64,000 bases of DNA from NCBI GenBank assembly GCA_026120185.1, contig JANUWF010002362.1, forward strand, positions 3,065,001 to 3,129,000, written 5' to 3'. The notes below the pieces were generated by a model. The model had not been told where the DNA came from. It worked only from the letters and a program-made list of their open reading frames with translations, and made no database searches. The stretch's first letter is position 1; every line of letters starts with the position of its first letter. Source of the DNA: Voacanga thouarsii (Eukaryota; Streptophyta; Magnoliopsida; Gentianales; Apocynaceae). Below are positions 57,096 through 64,000 of the stretch, in pieces. Position numbers and translations under genes: made by a program.

Positions 57096-58017
57096 AAAAG
57101 CATATCAAACTTTTCATATTATGCATGAATTGCTTTAAAAGCAGCTTGAACCAAAATCAGCATGATAATACTTTTTAGGATAAAAATGTTGCATTTATAC
57201 GAGTAAAGAATCTTATAAATGCACCTCATTTCCCGTAATAGATATATGTTCAATCATGGTGGAACATTGCTTTAACAAAACGTATTTATCAAGGAAAAGT
57301 TTGAGTTCAATTTATAGGAAAAACAACTAGCCAAATAAAGTTTGATAAATCATGGGACTCATATATTTATGCTTCATAAAATACTCAAAAAATAGTTAAT
57401 TTTGAGAAAACATTGCCTAAAATAAAGGTTATAGACAAACGAACTCATTTTGCCTAAAATGGTCATGTGCAAAATTAGCACAAAAACACCTAGCTAAGTA
57501 GGGTTTGAAAATTAGGGAACTCACATTTCTATAAAAGATTCACATTTGCATAATTTAGGAGATTTATGGCTTAAATGAAGTTTACAAATGAAAGGAGGTT
57601 CACTTTGTGTAAAAATACTTATGCACGATTTGAACAGAAAAATACCTGGTAAGATAGGGTTTTGTAATTTCAGAGTCTCACAGATATTCATGATATTCAA
57701 TAAAATGTGATAGAAAACCTTTAGCTAATATATAGTTTGGATAAACTCATGAAGTGTAAAGCTTTAAAGTATAAGAGTTCATGGCATGATATATCAGAAA
57801 AACACTTAGCTAAACGAATTTTAAAAATCAAGGGACTCACCTTGGTTAATAAAACTAATTTATTGACACTTTCACAAGCCCAGGACTTCTCCTAAAAAAT
57901 AGATCACCTACAATACTGAGGTGTTTCCATAAAACATTATTCAATGTTTTCAAATTAAGGTTTTCATTATATTGTAGGAGAATCACGATACTCAAAATAA
58001 GGTCATTTAAATGCAGG
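57096..58017. repeat. Degenerate tandem repeat, period about 160 bp, flanking T2
   Basis: A recurring block of about 45 bp with consensus 'AAAACACCTAGCTAA..AGGGTTT..AAAT.A.GGGACTCAC' appears near 57,319, 57,483, 57,638 and 57,798 with spacings of roughly 155-165 bp. Copies differ widely. A fifth, weaker copy may precede at about 57,200. It continues the sequence left of 14,061 once T2 is removed, so it may belong to the diverged giant LTR remnant D. No coding signal. Confidence 0.65.
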
Positions 58018-59784
58018 TGTCATGCACCCAACAAAAAAAAAAAATTATAAACCTTTCTCCTTGTAATATAGTATAGGATAGTAGTGAGTAGGGTATCGAA
58101 CCCACAAGGAATTCAAAAGAAGTATACTCTTATATTTACTTCTTATCTTAACCTTATGAACAACTTTTGAACAATTAACTTGAATGAATTCTAATGATTA
58201 GTAAATGGGGGAAAACAAATAGGAAACTTACTAATGCAAAACATAAAAAAAAATAAAGAAACAAATAAGAAATAGGAAAATAAATCCAAGCCAATTAGGA
58301 AACTAACTTATTTTAGGAACATGTTTTGAGAGCATATTAGGAAACCTATTATGGATTGGATTATCTTGAGTAATTGGTTTTAGGAACCTGTCTTTGCGAC
58401 TTAAATTCCCTATCCTTGCCAAAGTAGATTAACCCTTAGTTAGCCTATAAGTTTAAATCCCTAACCTTGCTCTCAATCTACTCTAATTTGATTAGCCTTT
58501 TCTTAAAGGTATTAATACTTTAATTAATCAATTGTCATAGACTAATCACAAGGTTGATAAGCACATAAAAGCATCACCAATATCAAATCACATACCCAGT
58601 TAGCCTAAAAAAATATGCAATTGATTATTACACAATCCCGTATAACTAGTTAAGCAAGTTAGCCTCGAAATCTAACTAGAAATAGATGGTACTTAGAAAT
58701 CAATCAAAAGGTTAATTAACTTAACTTCTCAATCATACAAGTTAGGTATGTTGATCATGCATAAGAAACTTAATGCAATTGCCAAGAAAAGAAAACAACC
58801 ATGAGATCAATTATCTTAGCGATTCAATTATGCCCTCTCACCTATGTTGGCCAAACACAAGAGCAATTAATACAATTGATAAGAAAAGAATTCTGGAATT
58901 GCAAAAATACTTAAAAACTATCATATGATCAAAGATAGAATGTTTAATTCAATAATCTCAATGTCTTAAAATCAATACTCAAATCATAACCTAAAAATAA
59001 GATAGAATCTAAATTGTTTGAATACAAAAGAGACTAAAGAAACAAATAATTTGGAAACAAGGAAGAACAAGAGAAAATTTGGAAGATAACACTTAGGAAG
59101 CCCACAATCTCAAGTCTCCTTGCCTCCTTGCCTTTTCCTCCTCCTTGAAGCCTTCTTTGAAGCTTTGGAGAAGTATATTTGTTGTCTATTGAAGTATGGA
59201 TGTCCTTTACCTTTATATAAACCCCCTAAACCGTCCTTGGTTGGATTTGGAAAGTTTAAATTTCCATTGGATCAATTTAAGAAGTTCTAAAACTCTTCAA
59301 AAGGCTTGCACAACATGTATGCACAGCCATGCATTGTGGTCGTGCATGAAAAATTGCTAAACTCTCTTCGTATGTGGTACAATCATGATGCACGTCCATG
59401 CATTGTGAGAACGCCACATGCACGATCGTGCATATGGTAGAACATCAATTTCTTTCGATTCTACAAACTTCTGGGAGCAACTAAAGTTCCTCTGTTATGC
59501 ACACCCAGATGCACGCCCGTGCATCAAGCTGTGCATATGTGCACGCCCGTACATCAAGTGCATCAAACCATGCAAGTTCTGCACACTTCCAAACATTGCA
59601 AATTGCTTCCAACTCTTTCCAAATCATTAGGAACTCATCTTTAATTCAAAATTCATTATTATAATCTCTTATTTCACTCATTCATAAACACACAAAATGA
59701 GTAGAAACCCTCCAAAGTCACACAAAAGATTATGCAAAAGCTAAGTAAAAAGACTATTAAAATATGATATTTTCGCGCCTAACA
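58018..59784 (-). repeat. T3 (Tat-like) 3' LTR
   Basis: 1,767 bp. On the minus strand TGTTAGGCGCGAAAATATC to GGGTGCATGACA, preceded by a PPT at 59,785-59,800. A TATA box read on the minus strand lies at 59,211-59,222. Upstream of it, 59,310-59,580 is packed with GCACG/CGTGC words, including the perfect 16 bp palindrome ATGCACGATCGTGCAT at 59,418-59,433. U5 carries GGGTATCGAACCCA (58,091-58,104). The left flank 58,013-58,017 (GCAGG) would be the TSD; its partner is not identifiable. Confidence 0.82.
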
Positions 59785-61800
59785 AATACCCTCACACTTA
59801 TCTTTTTGCACATCCTCATGCAAAACAGTTTTTCAAAAAGATTTAGACAAAGAATCCAATTTTCAAAAGATATGGTGGATATGCAATCTTTTCCTTTCAT
59901 AAGAAAAATAACTCAACCTCTACTTAGTTAAGAAGATTTAGGCAAACTCATATATTAGATCAAATATATCTAAGGCTATTGAAGTTAGTTTAAACAAGTT
60001 CATAACTATCTTTGATCCAAACATATAAACAATGCAAATCCTATAAGTTAGGAATATATGCTAATTTAAGTTCATGTACTTTGTACTTATCTAAACCACT
60101 ACAAATTAGGTAGCAAACTAGGATTTTTCTAACAATTTATTTTCTTTACTTTTGAACACAAAAAATTTTCTTGGGATTTATAGTCTCAAGCAAATGCGTT
60201 CACTCCATCTCACCGCATTAACCCCTATTCTTTTTTTTCTTTTCATTATTTTTTTTCATTTATTGTTTTCAACTTTCTTTTTTTTTTCTTCACACGTTAT
60301 TTTTCGCCAAAGGACATGTGCTTTGCATTCTTGGACCTTTTTTGTCCTTACTTATCCTATTTACTTAAACTCAAATTTAGGACTAGCATAGACAAATTTT
60401 CACCAAAATTAGCAAACAAACCAAACTTATATTTCATCACTTTATTTATACAAATCTCACAAAGTCAAAAGCTTCATACATCTAATAAGAAATAAACAAG
60501 GTTAAACTCAATTCTCAAAACTTAAATATCTTCAACCCAATATAAAATTTTAACAAAAATCAACTCAACTAAATAAAAATCATGAAATTTTTTAAAGTAA
60601 AAAGAAAATAATTCTTTCCACCAATTTTAGTTAAAAAGCTAAAAAATTTTCAAAACTTTTGCCCAATTTCACATAACAAATTAAAAAGAAGAATTTCAAT
60701 TCTGCACCCCCATACTTAAATAGGACATTGTCCTTAATTGATGAAAATAAGACATTAAAGTACCACTAAAGGGACCAAGAAGATAAAAGAGGTAAAGAAA
60801 ATCAAAACTTCCCCAGAGCATAAATGGATGTGATTATATGATTGTAAAAAACTCCAATTAAGATCTCCAAAAGTTGAAATTAAAAACTTGGGTAAAGAAT
60901 ATACAATTGCTACCCCCACACTTAAATTGCACATTATCCTCAATGGATGATAATAGAACAATTTAGCATAGCCAAAAAGGATCAAGTAGATTGAGGGAGA
61001 GTAAAAATAATTACTTCCCAAGAAACAATAAGCTCCATGATTACTAAACTCTAATAAATAAATAATCTCCCAAAAGTTAGCACTATGCATATCCATAAGA
61101 AAAGCTTCAAAGATGGACACTAAAAAATGTTAGAATTCAAAGCCCATGTCCAAAGAAATAAGTATTTAACAAAAATAATAAAACAAAAGGACACAACACA
61201 AAATAAACCTAACCTAGATACAACAAAAACAAATAGGACACAAACAAAGATAAGAAAAAAAATCACAAAACCATTAATGTTTTTGCATGAAAAAGGAATA
61301 AGACATGCACATGAGATTGCACAGGTGTGCACAAACCCATGCAAATTGCAGAGAAAGAACATTTGCCTGCGCAGGGCTTGTTGCATGGGCGTATATCATG
61401 TCATACAGATTTACTATAGCTTAGAAAAATTATTTTCTTAAAAGTAAGATGAGGTTGCATGGCTGTGCAATGTGGCATAGCTTAACACACAGCCGTACCA
61501 CTGGCCATTCAACCATACTAAAAGAAATTTCAAAACGTATCTAAAACTTGAAACTTTCAAAATCCTTTTCCAATTGTGATGTGTTATTGTTTGTGAAAAA
61601 TCATTTTTCTTACAAAATAGACTCAAAAACAAAAATAAGCAAAAGACTCAAACAAATCATTTGATCAAATCACTTATTTGATGAAAAGAAAAGAAAAACC
61701 TGGCCTAGCTATGATAAACATATAAAAAATGGAAATAAAGACTTAAAATATGATAAGATCACTATTTAAAAAAAAAAAAGAACTCAAAGAAGGAAAGACT
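59785..61800 (-). mobile_element. T3 internal 3' region
   Basis: Non-coding, Tat-like. PPT at 59,785-59,800 (minus TAAGTGTGAGGGTATT). Secondary 'GACAATGTCC...AAGTATGGGGG'-type blocks occur near 60,706-60,740 and 60,912-60,947. GCATGG/CTGTGCA dyads recur near 61,300-61,500. Overlapping ORFs on both strands around 61,120-61,440 have no recognisable domain and are treated as chance. It is cut on the right by a Copia-2 LTR fragment. Confidence 0.65.
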
Positions 61801-62378
61801 TGAAGGATCAAAACAGAAAACATTAAAGAAAACACAGTGAAAAACTTTCAATTTACCGAGCCACATTTAGGAGAGAGTACTTACTTTTCTTTATTGGTCA
61901 CGGATTAGCCAACAAGGAGTCAGGTTGCACTGGAAATTACGTTGGAAGGGAAGAAGGAGGCGCATACGATTCGACCGGTATTCCTACCAATCTTCGACTT
62001 CTATGCATCAAGCGTCTCCAAACTTCCTCTCTTCGTCTTCCGAAGTATAACTCTACCTTGTTCTTGGGTTAGTTTGGTGAAAGCTCCTTCTTTTGATAAT
62101 CAAGATACTCTCCTTCTAGAGAGGAGGAAGAGAAAAAATGTTCACAAGAGAGAAAGGGAGAGACGGCACTCTTGAGAGAGGAGAATAGACAACAACCAAC
62201 GTTCTTTTTTTCTTCCACTCTTTGCCTCTTAATTTCAGCTAGCCTTAGGGCTTCCTCAAGCCCTAATGGACAAAATCATCAAGACCTAATGGGCTTGGTG
62301 TTGTGCTCATATATCAGTCCAGAACTGGCCTAATCCTCTTAATTAATTAATTATCTTTTTCTGGGCTTCATTAAATAC
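61801..62378 (-). mobile_element. Copia-2 LTR fragment (U5 end)
   Basis: Minus-strand match to the last 578 bp of the solo LTR 18,734-20,534, starting on the plus strand with TGAAGGATC. It is interrupted at 62,378 by the T4 LTR, so the rest lies outside the window. It inserted into T3. Confidence 0.82.
61885..62008 (-). other. Decayed LTR mini-exon in the Copia-2 fragment
   Basis: ATG at 62,008 starts MHRSRRLVGIPVE, then APPSSLP, followed by two in-frame stops. The donor GTAAGT begins at 61,884. The segment is 124 nt, phase 1, one codon shorter than its partner at 20,324-20,450. Stops show this copy no longer encodes the peptide. Confidence 0.42.
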
Positions 62379-63244
62379 TGATGCGTATTTTTTAGTGTAG
62401 AAAATATTACTAACAAATAACACAATTACTCAAGTTTAATTTAAAATTCCAACTACTAAAACCACATATACGGATAAGTATACCCATTGTATAGTATAGG
62501 ACATAACAAGTATCGAATCCACGAGAACTTAGGCTCCCACATTACTTTACCTAAATCTTTATTGTTTAGCCAGTAAGATAAGAAGAGAGGAAAATAAATA
62601 TAACAATAAGTGTAACTCAAAATTATAATCTCTAAAATAATATCTAATTACAATCAAAACATTAAGCACATCATTGTTCTAGAAAAGTAAACAAATGATA
62701 AAAGATATAACACATAGACAAGCCTTTCTTCTTCTCTTGAAAACCTCCTTTGAACAATGCTCCTTTGAGTGGTGATTGAGTAGCTAGCTTGGATCCTTCA
62801 AATCACACATTTCTCTTATGTTTTTCTTGTATTTATAAGCCTTCTTGATACCAAAATTTGTTACTTGAGAAGTCTAGTTCGCGTAAAATTTAGAAAATAC
62901 CAAATTCGCGCACAACTGACTTTGGGCAGAGTGGACCTGGCACCTAGTACAGTCGGGCCACCTGGCGCCGAGTCTAATTTGTTTTTCTCCTCAATTTTGC
63001 TTCGTTTTTTCTGTTTGACTAGAATGGACTTGGTACATAGTCCCTTGGCTAGGCGTAACACTAGGTCTGTTATGGAATTATTTACTTTTCGCTCGAAATC
63101 AACTTAAATCTGCATAAATTTGTCAAAAATACTTTTTACAAGCAAAATGTCAAATATGAAGGAATATACCTAGTTATTACAACAAAAGTATCTCAAAATA
63201 ACATCAAATAACTTGTAAAATAATGGTGATTTTAGCCCCTATCA
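62379..63244 (-). repeat. T4 (Tat-like) 3' LTR
   Basis: 866 bp. On the minus strand TGATAGGGGCTAAAATCACC to AAAATACGCATCA. Related to the T1 LTRs. The minus-strand TATA-like box is at 62,830-62,840; GC dyads GGACCTGGCACC and CCACCTGGCGCCGAG lie upstream at 62,932-62,974. The U5 motif AAGTATCGAATCCA is at 62,508-62,521. The left flank AATAC (62,374-62,378) is the presumed TSD. Confidence 0.82.
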
Positions 63245-64000
63245 CATACCCCCACACTTGAACATTTGCTTGTTCTCAAGCAAATAAGAATTAAACACTA
63301 AGCATTATAAACAAGACAAAACAGTATGGCAAATTATTCCTTAGAAAACTAGTTCATTCTAAAGGCATAACCTTCTTCCAACCTTAAACACAAACTTGTC
63401 ATTCATTCAACCCTTTTAAAACTTTGTAAAGTCATGTATTAAATCAAACAATCTCAAGGCCATCAAAGTTAAGTTAAATAAGCTCATAACTAGTACAAGA
63501 AAATCATTCTATTCCTCAAGCAAAAACATAGATAACATAAATCACATAAGTCAAGCTAATTAACTAATTTAAGTATTATAAACTCAAAGTTACATAACTC
63601 AAGTTTGTGAACACAAGGAAAACACTCAATTCTCTTTTTTTTCTATGACTTTGGGAATTGATAACCTCAAGTGCATGGATTTCTCTTTACACACTATTTT
63701 AGCCCCTTTATAGTCATCATCATTTTTTTTTCCAGCAATTTTCTTTTTCTTTCTTCTTCCTTTCCTTACCTTCTTACCTTCAGGATAGCCTCAAGAGAGT
63801 GTGATGCTTCTTTGTTTCTTCTCTTCCACTTATCGTATTGGCCCCTTTTTCAGTAAAATATCTCTTTGTTTTCTTTTCAACAAATGAAAGCAATTTTTTT
63901 CAACTCACATTCTTTTGTTTTCACTCAATTTTTTTTCCTGACATTCCTTATTCCTAACTTAAAGTCAAGCAAATTTTAAATCCATAATACAAGAATTAAT
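63245..64000 (-). mobile_element. T4 internal 3' region, cut by the window edge
   Basis: PPT at 63,245-63,262 (minus strand TTCAAGTGTGGGGGTATG). The remaining sequence aligns with the T1 internal region from 1,686 to about 2,430. No coding sequence is visible; the element continues beyond the window. Confidence 0.75.

Noticed and set aside
57319..57850. CRISPR-like regularly spaced repeats
   Set aside because: Repeats are degenerate with spacing near 160 bp, in clearly plant nuclear DNA; they fit a decayed tandem satellite.
58091..58104. Possible tRNA gene because of GGGTTCGATACCC
   Set aside because: Only a B-box-like word; no A box, acceptor stem or anticodon arm nearby, and the motif is shared by LTR U5 regions.
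61120..61441. Overlapping ORFs on both strands, 88-104 codons
   Set aside because: Located in the non-coding Tat-like T3 internal region; no motif, low-complexity Thr/Lys/Asn or Phe/Val content.

Overview
This window reads as repeat-dense nuclear DNA from a flowering plant, most likely a eudicot with a large genome. It is AT-rich and every recognisable protein domain belongs to a retrotransposon. I found no intact host gene, no rRNA or functional tRNA gene and no CRISPR array. Families were assigned by eye from LTR ends, target-site duplications (TSDs), primer-binding sites (PBS), polypurine tracts (PPT) and protein motifs. No database search was possible.

Layout. 1-949 is the cut end of a Copia LTR. 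It sits in a Tat/Athila-like minus-strand element T1 (950-9,786), which also holds a deleted Copia element (3,589-7,548, TSD TAAAT). T1 lies in a decayed minus-strand LINE (9,787 to about 11,310). 11,311-12,824 is unassigned apart from two AT microsatellites. 12,825-14,061 is a diverged remnant of a giant LTR.

The core of the window is one nest. T2, a pol-less Tat-like element (14,062-57,095, TSD AAAAG), contains a Copia solo LTR (18,734-20,534), a 4.3 kb giant solo LTR A (20,951-25,239, TSD CCAGA), a Copia element Copia-1b (27,600-54,378, TSD TATAC, minus strand) and another Copia-type solo LTR (54,676-56,389, TSD TATTC). Copia-1b itself contains a small solo LTR (29,916-31,059, TSD CATAT), a CRM-like Gypsy element (31,781-39,471, TSD TTAAG) and giant solo LTR C (41,959-50,536). 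Solo LTR C is split by giant solo LTR B (44,181-48,435, TSD TTATG). Removing the insertions in this order restores continuous flanking sequence at each level.

57,096-58,017 flanks T2 and holds a degenerate tandem repeat of about 160 bp. It is followed by minus-strand Tat-like element T3 (58,018-61,800), a Copia LTR fragment (61,801-62,378) and Tat-like element T4 (62,379 to the window end).

The coding parts are all broken. The CRM-like element retains traces of gag, protease, RT, RNase H and integrase with many stops. Copia-1b retains gag, protease, integrase, RT and RNase H in five separated pieces. T2 keeps a frameshifted gag-like reading frame. The most interesting signals are non-canonical: a conserved short reading frame with an MxRSRRL-like start inside Copia LTRs that ends at a putative phase-1 splice donor; GC-rich dyads just upstream of the TATA box in several unrelated LTR families; and tRNA-like A/B box pairs conserved in the giant LTRs.
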